DNA of 64,000 nt, from the NCBI RefSeq assembly GCF_932526225.1, contig NC_064038.1, positions 9,361,070 to 9,425,069 on the forward strand, read 5' to 3'. Positions 23,501 through 34,100 of the stretch are shown one piece after another; the stretch's first letter is position 1; every line of letters starts with the position of its first letter. The notes beneath the pieces are model-generated. The model was not told the DNA's origin. It was given only the letters and a program-made list of their open reading frames with translations, and did not search any database. The translations under genes and the position numbers were made by a program. This DNA is from Nematostella vectensis. Its lineage: Eukaryota; Cnidaria; Anthozoa; Actiniaria; Edwardsiidae.

Positions 23501-26500
23501 GATAAAATGCAATATACACCTCCTAGAAGATGGATATTTTCCTGCGCCACAAAATCAAGCAAAATGGCAATTGTAACAGCTGATTTGCAAGTGTTTCCAA
23601 AAAGAAATTTGCTCTAAAGCAAACAATTATAACATTTCCATTTCCGTGGATAGTGGCTTTAAAAATATCTACCTCAATGGAAATGGTATAATTGTTTTTG
23701 ATTTGTTTGTTGATTTTTCTTTAGTTCACCTTTTGCCAAATCACCCTTGCAGGCATCTAATTTCTCTCTGGATCTCTTTTTTTAATTTGTCCATATTAGA
23801 AACAGTCATGTAAGCACCTCCTAATTTTTGCAACACTTTTGTGTATTTTATTTTCAGGAATGTTTGAAAAATGATGAAATTTGCAAAAATGAGATGAAAG
23901 TGTAATAAGAGTTACTGTATCTTTTTATTACAGATGGAACTGAGGAGCTGTCAAAACCAAATAAATGGAGTTTGTTATGATCTAGACTACTCTATAAAGT
24001 AAGTGTTCTGTTGATAGTGCCATTGCTGTTGTTGTTGTTGTTGTTGTTGCAATTGATAGTGCAGTTGTTGTTGTTGCAATTGATAGTACAGTTGTTGTTG
24101 TTGTTAATAGTGCCATTGCTGTTGTTGTTGTTGTTGTTGCAATTGATAGTGCAGTTGTTGTTGTTGCAATTGATAGTACAGTTGTTGTTGTTGTTAATAG
24201 TGCCATTGCTGTTGTTGTTGTTGTTGTTGCAATTGATAGTGCAGTTGTTGTTGTTACAATTGATAGTACAGTTGATGTTGTTGTTAAAAATGCGTCTGTT
24301 GTTGTTGTGGTTTAAAGTGCAATTGCTGTTTTCGTGCCTGATAGTACAGTTGTTGTTGTTGTGGTTGATAGTGCAGTTGTTGTGATTGCAGTCAAAAGTG
24401 CTGTTGTTGTTGTTGTTGTTATTGTTGATATTGCAGTTGTCGTGGTTGCTGTTACAGTTATCAGGAAATCAATTAGGATTTCCCTTGATAAATTTGATAT
24501 TTTGTCCACAGGACTGTACAATCCATGCAGCATATTCCGCATTTCACTATAATACAGGTATGAGTTATTTTAGGCTCAGGCGTGTACACAGTGGGTGCGC
24601 AGGGTTGCGTGCACCCCCCCTTGGCGGTCAATAAGTTGGTCATTTCTTATTCAAATACTGTGATTTTTCCATGATACCTATGACTGCGCATCCCCCTCAG
24701 CCAATTCTGGGTATTGGCCTGTGACTCCTTGTGAAACTGATATGTACCGTAGTGGACCTAGGGGAAGGGTTTAGGGAGTTTAACCCCCTTCCCCGCCCCC
24801 TCTTGGGCTGCCTAAGGAAAGTGTTTTATACCAATTTCCTCTCTTATGTCTCTAATTGGTGCAAAGAATATGAAGGATGTTGAGTTGGTGTTCCTGGGAG
24901 GGTATAAGATAATATTAAATTTCTACATATCTTTGGGATACGTGCTCCCAAAACAGTGTACAGAAAGTCTCCTGTGCATGGAGAAGGAAAGACAATGCAA
25001 CAAATCCCCCCCCCCTTCTCAATAATCGTGATAAGTATTAGCCCCTTGATAAGTGCCCTCAGCGAAAAGGTACTGTAGATCCACCCCTATGTATAGTACT
25101 TGGGATACTCCTTAGATACTTGCTTTTCACTGAAATAATGTATTTAGATATTAAAGCCTCATTGTCACCAGTTTACTTCTGGAGGTCCAACAGAAACGTC
25201 AGCCATCAAAAGACAAAAGAATCTATTAGAATCTGCGCTATAAAATAGGCCATCCGCTCCAAATTATCAGTCACATCCTCAAAGAAACTTCCAATAGACA
25301 CACTGCTTTTACAATTTTGAAATATTTTCTGCAACTTCCATTTAAAATAATCGGAGATTGTTACGCAACCATCTGGAAGTGCGGCTTTAAGTGGCCAACA
25401 TCACTTGTCTTGCTCCAGATGTGGTTGTTTCATAGAGGTCTGTACATTGTTTTATAAACTCTAGACATTTTGGATAAACATACTGTGGTATGATTAGTGA
25501 TGATTTGAGTATTCAATGTTGTGCAGGAGTGTCTTAGAAGTGCCATAGCATCTAAGAAGAACCTTGATGCAGCAAAACTTGAAAGGTAATATTGGCATAA
25601 ATGTTTTCTGAGAATGCAAGACATTGTTTTTCATTGCTTATTCAAGCTACTTATGACTCAAAAACACTGGTCTTCCAATTCTAAATTTTCGATTGTCAAT
25701 TCCCATATTTTACACAAGAACCACAGGTCAGTTATGGCTTGACTATTCAACTTTTGAAGGGGGGTTAGTTGAGCATGATTTTTCACTGCCATGCAGAATA
25801 CCTTTGTCATGTAGTGGAACTTTTTTCTTGGACCCAACAATGCAAATTGTTTTTGAGACATGAATGGCATGCACTTTTTTTTCTCATGTAACTGCCAAGA
25901 CTATTTCTTTTGCAGGAGAAGTAAAAAAGTTGATGAAGGGTCTGGGGCTCAGAGTGCAGATGCTGTGTCTGAAGTATCCATTGAAACACAAGATGTTGAG
26001 GTGGGATGATACAGTGTACAAACAATAGATGACTGGCACCCAAAAAAAATGTGATTTGTTGAGTGGCAAACTCAGATGCCAAAATAAACACAAAGAGAGT
26101 GAAAAAAAATATTCAATGAAAATAAGCCCTATCTGGCAGATACGGTCTGGCTTATTCGTAATTGCTGAATAAAATGCCTTTTGTTGTTATTTAGCCGCTA
26201 ATAGCCAGATAGGGCACTAGTTTGCCACCCAAAAGTTTTCATTACTTTTAGCTAAAAGGGAAGTCATGTCTATCATAGTTAGACACCATAAATAAGTGGA
26301 GTTTATGTATTCAAGAGGTTTGTGGGTGCTTGGTGGTTTATGACTAAATAATATATTATATTATCAAACTTTTGTAAACTGAGGTTGAATCATAAATTGT
26401 GAAATGATAAAGTAAAAATAAATAAAAGCAGTTGCTTAAACAAATATCTGAGACTTGACCCTTTAATTTCAACTCTTTAATATTGCCATAGTAACCAGTA

Positions 26501-26717
26501 ATATCTTTTGAATGCCCTTTTCAATAGTTTGTATCATTGATAATTCACTGTACATTAATGATGGTTTGTACTGTATCACCAGGGTTTCATCTGCCCTAAC
26601 TGTATGCAGGTGTTGACTAGCCAAGATGAGCTATTAGAGCACTGGCAAAGCCAACACGAAACTGCTAATGACACAAGACAAGGCTATAATGATGATGCTA
26701 ATAATGATCAAGATTAA
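20594..26717 (+). CDS. BORCS8: BORCS8 homologue with C-terminal C2H2 zinc finger, 7 exons
   Basis: BORC recruits ARL8 to lysosomes and drives their movement toward the cell edge; BORCS8 (MEF2BNB) is a small subunit. Exons: 20594-20663, 22985-23097, 23934-23998, 24512-24557, 25527-25585, 25916-26000 and 26583-26717, joining in phase to 190 residues. NEPSVGLYRIQEHVRRSLPQ nearly equals human NEPSVALYRLQEHVRRSLPE, and the following helices also align. The last exon encodes GFICPNCMQVL followed by C-x2-C-x12-H-x4-H spacing, close to the N-terminal finger of EEA1, then an acidic Asn/Asp tail. Human BORCS8 (about 119 residues) has no finger. AATAAA lies at 26741-26746. Introns carry four tandem repeats. 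BORCS8 identity is secure; the finger's Rab5 link is inference. Confidence 0.9.
21452..21632. repeat. Short tandem repeat, about 19-21 bp unit
   Basis: Units alternate around GATAATAGGGCTAGCGTGTCC and GGTATTCGATAATAGGGCTA, about nine copies, in BORCS8 intron 1. Related single motifs lie nearby at about 20,930 and 21,770. Confidence 0.85.
21880..22710. repeat. Minisatellite, about 65-bp unit, 12-13 copies
   Basis: Units contain CACATAGAACCACTGAGGAC, GGCCCTGTGGTACCATTCTC and AGTGACAGTACTTACAGACT, in BORCS8 intron 1. The copies are highly alike, suggesting recent expansion. Confidence 0.9.
24005..24440. repeat. (GTT)n repeat with about 90-bp higher-order unit
   Basis: Starts a few bases after the BORCS8 exon 3 donor. 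Blocks of GTTGTTGTT are separated by CAATTGATAGTGCAG and TTAATAGTGCCATTGC and repeat about three times as a larger unit. Frames across it are poly-Leu or poly-Thr artefacts. Confidence 0.9.
25151..25390. mobile_element. TTAA-flanked MITE, family A, copy 4
   Basis: Lies in BORCS8 intron 4, with TTAA at both ends (25151 and 25387). Left end TTAAAGCCTCATTGTCACC, right end GGAAGTGCGGCTTTAA. The right inverted repeat has lost its AACTGGTGACAATG part. About 240 bases. Confidence 0.75.
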
Positions 26718-26744
26718 CACAGATTAAATAATTAAAAGGTAATA

Positions 26745-27080
26745 AAGCGCTGCTCATGATGATAATGATGTTGGTATAATGACGTTCAATGATAAAAGGT
26801 AGTGGTCATGTTGATGGTAGTGGTGGTGATGCTTGTAATGATGATGTTTGGAGATATTATACAAACAGTGATGATGATGCTGCTGCGATGATGGCGATGA
26901 CAAGTATGACAATTATAATGAAAGTTATGGTATACTGACTGTTGATGATGGTGGTGATGATGATGACGATGATGATATCGAGTTATGGTAAAGATTACAC
27001 TATGACTGATTATGATGATGATGAAATTTGTATCGACCACATTAATGATGCCACTCATGGTAGTAACGATAATGATTACT
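26745..27080. repeat. GATGAT-rich low-complexity tract
   Basis: Degenerate GAT/GGT triplets just past the BORCS8 polyadenylation signal. The minus strand gives a His-rich frame with no support. Confidence 0.7.
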
Positions 27081-27254
27081 ACTGTATGGTGAAGATTGCT
27101 AAATTAATAAGCACCTACTGTGTTTTTATTTTCAGATTGCCTACGAGGAAGATGATGAAGGAGTTGAAAGCCATGCTGCCTGTGTCACTCGACAATAATG
27201 CAATTGTTCAGAATACAACTTGCTTAGAATGGAATACAGTAGCTACTGTATAGT

Positions 27255-27870
27255 ATGGCTATGCGTGGAATAGAATAGCCATAATAACATGTGGAATGGT
27301 ATAGATATGGGTGCAAGTGGAATGGAATAGCATGACTATGCATGGAATGAAATAGCCATAATAACATGTTGAATGGAATAGCCATAATAACATGTTGAAT
27401 GGAATAGCCATGATAAGATGTGGAATGGAATAGCTATGGCTTTGAGTGGAATGGAATAGCATGACTGTGTGGAATGAAATAGCCATAATAACATGTGGAA
27501 TGGAATAGCCGTAATAACATGTTGAATGGAATAGCCATAATAACATGTGGAATGGAATAGCCATGATAAAATGTGGAATGGAATAGCTATGGCTTTGAGT
27601 GGAATGGACTAGCATGACTATGCGTGGAATGGAATAGACATAATAACATGTGGAATGGAATAGCCATAATAACATGTGGAATGGAATAGCTATGGCTTTG
27701 AGTGGAATGGAATAGCATGACTATGCGTGGAATGGAATAGCCATAATAACATGTTGAATGGAATAGCCATGATAAAATGTGGAATGGAATAGCTATGGCT
27801 TTGAGTGGAATGGACTAGTATGACTATGCGTGGAATGGAATAGACATAATAACATGTGGAATGGAATTAC
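27255..27870. repeat. Satellite-like array, about 26-bp GGAAT-containing units
   Basis: Units share TGGAATGGAATAGCCATAAT and AACATG, with a second unit type containing GCTATGGCTTTGAGTGGAAT. More than 20 copies. A minus-strand 138-codon frame here is repeat-derived. Confidence 0.9.
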
Positions 27871-27959
27871 TGTGATGATGTACATGTATTGAACTACTTT
27901 GTCAGGAACGCTTGATCGCAGTGGAGGGTCAAACAGAAGAGATAATACTACCTAACAAG

Positions 27960-28120
27960 CAGGGGCGTAGCCAGGGGGGTGGCCCAGGGGGCCCTGGCCC
28001 CCCCTTCTAGCAGCCAAAATACAGTGAATGTATGAGACATTATCTAAAATACAGGGAAAAATGTCTTGAAAGGACCTTTTGGGCCCCCTCCTGTTAAAAA
28101 TCCTGGCTACGCCGCTGACA
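27960..28120. mobile_element. Short MITE, family C, copy 1
   Basis: Inverted ends AGGGGCGTAGCCAGG and CCTGGCTACGCCGCTG enclose GGGGGGTGGCC and a central CAGCCAAAATACAGTGAATG. Related degraded copies lie at about 33,998-34,110 and 38,828-38,945. Confidence 0.65.
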
Positions 28121-28196
28121 AGTACTGTATAAACAACATACAAACCTTGATCACATGCCTGTAAGGTATGTACCCGTGTCGCAAGTTGACTGTCCC

Positions 28197-28815
28197 TGTT
28201 CACCTGATTGGAGTGATATTGGCGCGGTGTACCTGATTGGAGTGATATTGGCGCGGTGTACCTGATTGGAATGATATTGGCGCGGTGTACCTGATTGGAG
28301 TGATATTGGCGCGGTGTACCTGATTGGAATGATATTGGCGCGGTGTACCTGATTGGAGTGATATTGGCGCGGTGTACCTGATTGGAGTGATATTGGCGCG
28401 GTGTACCTGATTGGAATGATATTGGCGCGGTGTACCTGATTGGAGTGATATTGGCGCGGTGTACCTGATTGGAGTGATATTGGCGCGGTGTACCTGATTG
28501 GAATGATATTGGCGCGGTGTACCTGATTGGAATGATATTGGCGCGGTGTACCTGATTGGAGTGATATTGGCGCGGTGTACCTGATTGGAGTGATATTGGC
28601 GCGGTGTACCTGATTGGAGTGATATTGGCGCGGTGTACCTGATTGGAGTGATACTGGCGCGGTGTACCTGATTGGAATGATATTGGCGCGGTGTACCTGA
28701 TTGGAGTGATATTGGCGCGGTGTACCTGATTGGAATGATATTGGCGCGGTGTAGCTGGTTGGGGTGATATTGGCGCGGTGTAGCTGGTTGGGGTGATATT
28801 GGCGCGGTGTACCTG
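28197..28815. repeat. Minisatellite, 29-bp unit, about 21 copies
   Basis: Units contain ACCTGATTGGAGTGATATTG followed by GCGCGGTGT. The copies are very alike. The 295-codon minus-strand frame across it is a repeat artefact that also runs through the family-C MITE. Confidence 0.95.
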
Positions 28816-28879
28816 GCCTTCTCGATTAAGGTGCTGCACAGAGTAAACCTTTTTCGCTGAAAAACATGTCGCTTACTTA

Positions 28880-31160
28880 ATCAGTGCGAGTTATAGGAAC
28901 CGATTTTGCCAAAGCGATAAGCGGGGGAGAGCCACAAGGGCACTAGTGAGCCCCCTAGTGTAACCCTGCATCGCGGAAGGGGAGGAAGAAAGGGATGAAA
29001 TCATGCATGAAACCCTCATTGTTGGTAATGTAGAAACGCATAGCAGCCCCGGACCAGGTGAACCAAAAGAATGGTTTTGCAACAAACTCCGACAACCCGA
29101 GCACTTGCGATTACGCTGAGGCATTTTTAAAATAAAAGACAGTCTAAAATACTAATAAAAACAGATGTGCTACAACGAATACTAAGGCCAATCACAGGGC
29201 TGTCTCGGTTAGCCCAATTATTACCTTTAAGCCGAAACTGCTCTAAGGAGAGGAAATTATGCGCGGATTGTGCATTGGGAACTTGGTGCCAGTTGCTTTT
29301 TGCAGCATATTCATTAGTGAAAACAGGACAGTTTTTTCGGTAGATAACGTATATGTTGATCTTTTTTTAATACCCAAGATGGGATAGCCTACAGATAAAA
29401 TATATGTAGATACTTCTTACCGAAAAAGACCTGTAGATTGCATCTATAAATGCAAATCTAAATAAAGGTATACATTAGCTACCTAACTTGTTTATATATT
29501 TTCATACTTATTTACATATAAAAGAAACTAAGCTACAGTAAACACCCGCGTATATAAGAACCTAGAGATTTTGATCTTAAAAGAACCTAGAGATATTAGT
29601 CTTGAAAGAACCTACAGGCTGAAATACACCTATTTCACAAAAGGTTGTCAGTGCAAATGGCGAAAGGCAAATGGTAAATGGCTTATGGGTACTAATTATT
29701 CGTAAAATTGAAGGTGTTAAATAAAGTCCAGCAATGTCAGAGCCAAGCATTGGTAACCTTTAATGGATAATTGTTTTGATTTATCAATATTCTTCGAGAC
29801 GCATGGTTACTTCCGGTCCGTAGAACTGCCATTTGCCAATCGCCATTTACAATATGCACAGACAACCTTTATTGAAATAGGTGTATGTCATGTTAAGCAC
29901 CTTTATAAATTGTGTTAAGCATTGATCGCTTTTGCAAACAAGCATTTTAACAGACTGTTACTGTTGGGATATATGAAAAAAATCAAATTATAATCACACC
30001 TAAACAGTCTGATTTTGCCAAAATTTGCAACGATCTATAAAAACCTTTAAGCCTGATCTTTAACGTTCTAGGTTTTTATACAAGGGTATTTACTGTACAG
30101 TAGCCTCCATTCTAATGAGCGTATGGGAATGTATGAAAAGGGTCTTTGATCACGTGATCAGATCAGTTTGACGGTTTTTTTGTTTGCTGCGTTAACACGT
30201 GACATGTTAAGAAATTCAGCCAAATATTTTGTGTTTCGCGGATATGGATATCAAAAGAAGAAGATTTTCTTTTTAAAATGAACATTTTAGATAATAGGCC
30301 AAATTTAATATCATTGGGGGTGCGGTATAATTTGCCATGAAAGGGAGGCTTTAGAGATCGGAGCTTGTTTTGAAGTAAAGCTAAATTTCCTGGTTAGAAG
30401 TCCTTGAAACTTGGCATAAAAGGTTGCAAACAAATTTCAAGGCGAGCTGTAAGAAACCTGATCAAGCTCCTTTCACGCAAATCGCACTCTAACCTGAACT
30501 TGTTTTAGCAGGGGTGGATCTAGGTACGGTCCGAGCGCCCCCCCCCCCCCCCCCCCTAAATTTCAGATATTAAGCTCAAAAATAACAAGAAATATGAGAC
30601 AATCCACGAAAGAACAATGAATCCGGCCCCCTTTCTTGAAACCCTTGCTTCGACCCCCGTTTTTGCAATTCCTGGATCCGCCCTTCTTCGGTGTTAGTGT
30701 GAATCACAGTTAATAAAGGGAAATGGTTACGAAACTCGCCGAACTTCAAAGGCCGAACGTACAGTACAAGAGAATATAGAAAAAAAAGTCGTTGCTCTGC
30801 ATCAATACCGCTTTCCCATTTGTTTTTTCAACTCAAACAGTATTGATGGAAATTCAAAATCATGCTTGCTTATTAAGCTCACTGAAATTGTTCGATAGAG
30901 CTCTAATTTTTAGAATTTTAGCCAGGGTTGACAGTTTTGACAGGGCTGTTCAACATCAAAGAGCGCCTATTGTTTATGGCCTTTGAAGTTTGCAGGGTTT
31001 TGTTACAACCTCCCCCTACTAACTAGGTGTAACTACAACATGAGGCAGACATTGTCCACGTGGGATAAGGACTTAATCACGTGAGACTAGTCTTGATCAC
31101 ATGACCCTGAACGACCACGTGGAGGGTAGGAATGTTTGGCTGTTGGCCAGGGGTCTTTAA
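28880..31160. other. Intergenic region between BORCS8 and SLCO
   Basis: No supported gene. It holds an inverted-repeat element (29,627-29,887), a poly-C run at about 30,539-30,556, and three CACGTG E-boxes between about 31,055 and 31,120 near the SLCO 3' end. A 77-codon minus frame at 28891-29124 starts MPQRNRKCSGC, but nothing else supports it. Confidence 0.45.
29627..29887. mobile_element. MITE with long terminal inverted repeats and TA flanks
   Basis: Left end TACACCTATTTCACAAAAGG, right end CCTTTATTGAAATAGGTGTA. The pairing continues inward through CAAATGGCGAAAGGCAAATGG against CCATTTGCCAATCGCCATTT. A TA flank on each side suggests a Tc1/mariner-type target. No coding content. Confidence 0.65.
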
Positions 31161-31166
31161 TGCCCG

Positions 31167-34100
31167 TCAAGCCTTGCAGTCCGTGCTATCCGTCTGAGAC
31201 TCGTTACTGTGCTTCACCACAGCTTTGCCATTGGTCATCTCGCCAGTCACATTATTAGCCTCCTCTGTTGGTGCGCTCTGATTGGCTATCTCCATTGGCA
31301 TATCCCCCCTGCTGTTTATCCTGGACAGCCTCTTGCTGAAGCGCCACGAAATGAAGTAAGCGATGCACGAGATCGCTAAGATAAGACAAACAAGCAGAAC
31401 AATGAAGTCACAAGAACACACAGACGTGACGGGGGGTCTGCTTTTCGACAAGGATAGAAATGAATGCGGTTTTTTAATATTAATTTGCTAGCCGACTACT
31501 ACCAACAGCTAAATAAAAAAATCCATGAAGCGAATTTATTGGCCAGCACTGAAATGTAAGACGCTGGCCAATCAAAAAGCACCAAATTCAATTCCGTTTG
31601 TTTGAATGACGGAGGCCAGATAGCGGTTTAGCAATTGGAAATTCTTGTGGAGAGAATATTAAAAGCGCAGTTATTTAATGAAGAGAGTGAACGTTTCTTT
31701 ATAAGGCGGGGGTTAAGATGATACTTCAACCCCCCCCCCCCCCCCCTCCAAAAAAAAGCTACATTATACCCTCCCAGGGTGTCCAATCTTTCATTCTCTG
31801 AGGTTTATTGACAGCTCGGCTATCATAGTTCAATCATACATAGGACTATTTTATCAAGTTCCGTGTACAAAACTACTACCTTGTCACCAGTTGACTTCCG
31901 GTCGATTACGCAATCTCCGATGATTTTAACGGAAAACGCAAAAAATATTAAAAATTGCAAAGCAATGGGTCTATTGGAAGTTTCTTTAAGGACATGACTG
32001 ATTATTTAGAGTGGGTGGCCTTATAAATAGCGCAGTTTCTTATAGATTCTCTCGTCGGTTGAGGTTTCCGTCGTCCCCCCGGAAGTAAACTGGTCACAAT
32101 GCCGCTTTTATGCCAAGAGGACCGGTACCCGTTTTCCCCGGCCAGCTCACTTGCATGCTCCCCACCCCTCCACCCTGACTCACCATTGATAGGCAGAGCC
32201 GCAGCCATAAGAACTAGACCCAGTCTGTCGTGCTTGTAGTTGAGACAGTTCCCCCGCGTTCCGCAATTATACCGCCACAGGGTGCACGTGCTGTCAATCA
32301 AATGTCCAAACAGAATGGGGCCTGGGAGCGAGCCTAGCAGCCTAATGAAGACAAACTGTAAGCCCAGGGCATAGCCGCGCTGATTATCAGCCACAGACCT
32401 GGGAACAACAAGAGACATGCACGACAGTTTTACATAATAGTGGTGATGGGGTAATGATGATGGTGATGGTGATGAAAACGATGGTAACGGCGCTGAAAAT
32501 GGTGATGATAATGGTGGGGGTTATGGTGTTAATGAAGATGGTAGTGATAATGGTGACAATAATGATAGTGTCGTACGTGTGTTGATGAAGATGGTAGTGA
32601 TAATGGTGTCGGTCGTGTTGATGATGATGATGGTTGTTATAGTGTTAATGATGATAGTAGTGATAATGGTGAAGCTTGTGGCAATGGTGTCGGTCGTATT
32701 GATGATGATGATGGTATAATAAGAATAGGGATAATGACGATGATGACAATTATAATAAAGGACACGATAATAATGGTGACGATGATAATGATGCTGATTG
32801 TTATCACTGTTGCCAAATATGTTTTTGAAGATTATATTTTTTACTATTATCTTGGATGGAACGGTATAACGCATTCCCCACCCTACCTTATCGTGACTAT
32901 CTTAGATAGAATGGTGTAACGCATTCCACCCTGCCTTATCGTGACTATCTTAGATAGAATGGTGTAACGCATTCCACTCTACCTTATCGTGACTTTCTTA
33001 TATGAGATGGTGTGTAACGCATTCCACCCTGCCTTATCGTGACTATCTTAGATAGAATGGTGTAACGCATTCCACTCTACCTTATCGTGACTTTTTTATA
33101 TGGAATAGTGTCACGCATTCCACCCTTACCTCATCGTCACTATCTTATATGGAATGGTGTCACGCATTCCACTCTACCTTATCGTCACTATCTTAGATGG
33201 AATGTTCTCACGCATTCCACCCTTACCTCATTGTCACTATCTTATATGGAATGGTGTAACGCATTCCACCCTTACCTCATTGTCACTATCTTATATGGAA
33301 TGGTGTAACGCATTCCACCCTTACCTTATCGTGACGATCTTAAATGGAATGGTGTCACGCATCCCACCCTTACCTCATTGTCACTATCTTATATGGAATG
33401 GTGTAACGCATCACACCCTTACCTCATCGTCACTATCTTATATGGAATGGTGTAACGCATTCCACCCTTACCTCATCGTCACTATCTTATATGGAATGGT
33501 GTAACGCATTCCACCCTTACCTCATTGTCACTATCTTATATGGAATGGTGTAACGCATTCCACCCTTACCTTATCGTGACGATCTTAAATGGAATGGTGT
33601 CACGCATTCCACCCTTACCTCATCGTCACTATCTTATATGGAATGGTGTAACGCATCCCACCCTTACCTCATTGTCACTATCTTATATGGAATGGTGTCA
33701 CGCATCCCACCCTTACCTCATTGTCACTATCTCATATGGAATGGTTTAACGCATTCCACCCTTACCTTATCGTGACGATCTTAGATGGAATGGTGTTGGA
33801 GAAGCTGATCACGGAGAGGACGATGGCGCCGATCAGGAATGGAATCAAGTTCTTGCACTGTCGCTCACACAACCCGCTCCCCAGGGACGGCATCGCACCA
33901 CTTGCCGCTGATTCCACACATGCGCAGTTCGTGTACGTCTGTGATAAAAAGCGATTGTTTCCCATGAAAGTTGATCGTGGTTTTGGTTATTAATAGCAGC
34001 GGCTTGGCCAGGATTTGTAACTGGAGGGGGCCCAAACGGCCCTTTCAAGGCATTTTAGATAATGTATCATACATTTACTGTATTTTTGGCTGCTAGAAGG

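Noticed and set aside
27135..27202. Possible extra BORCS8 exon after a TTTTCAG acceptor, reading IAYEEDDEGVESHAAC
   Set aside because: Exon 7 already ends in a stop with AATAAA at 26741 and no suitable donor precedes the stop outside the finger.
27952..28839. 295-codon minus-strand frame
   Set aside because: Made of a 29-bp minisatellite plus a MITE; the peptide period follows the DNA period.
31376..31451. Upstream extension of SLCO exon 10 (start near 31451)
   Set aside because: No acceptor there keeps phase with exon 9. The acceptor at 31376-31377 has a long pyrimidine tract, fits phase and gives one clean TM12.
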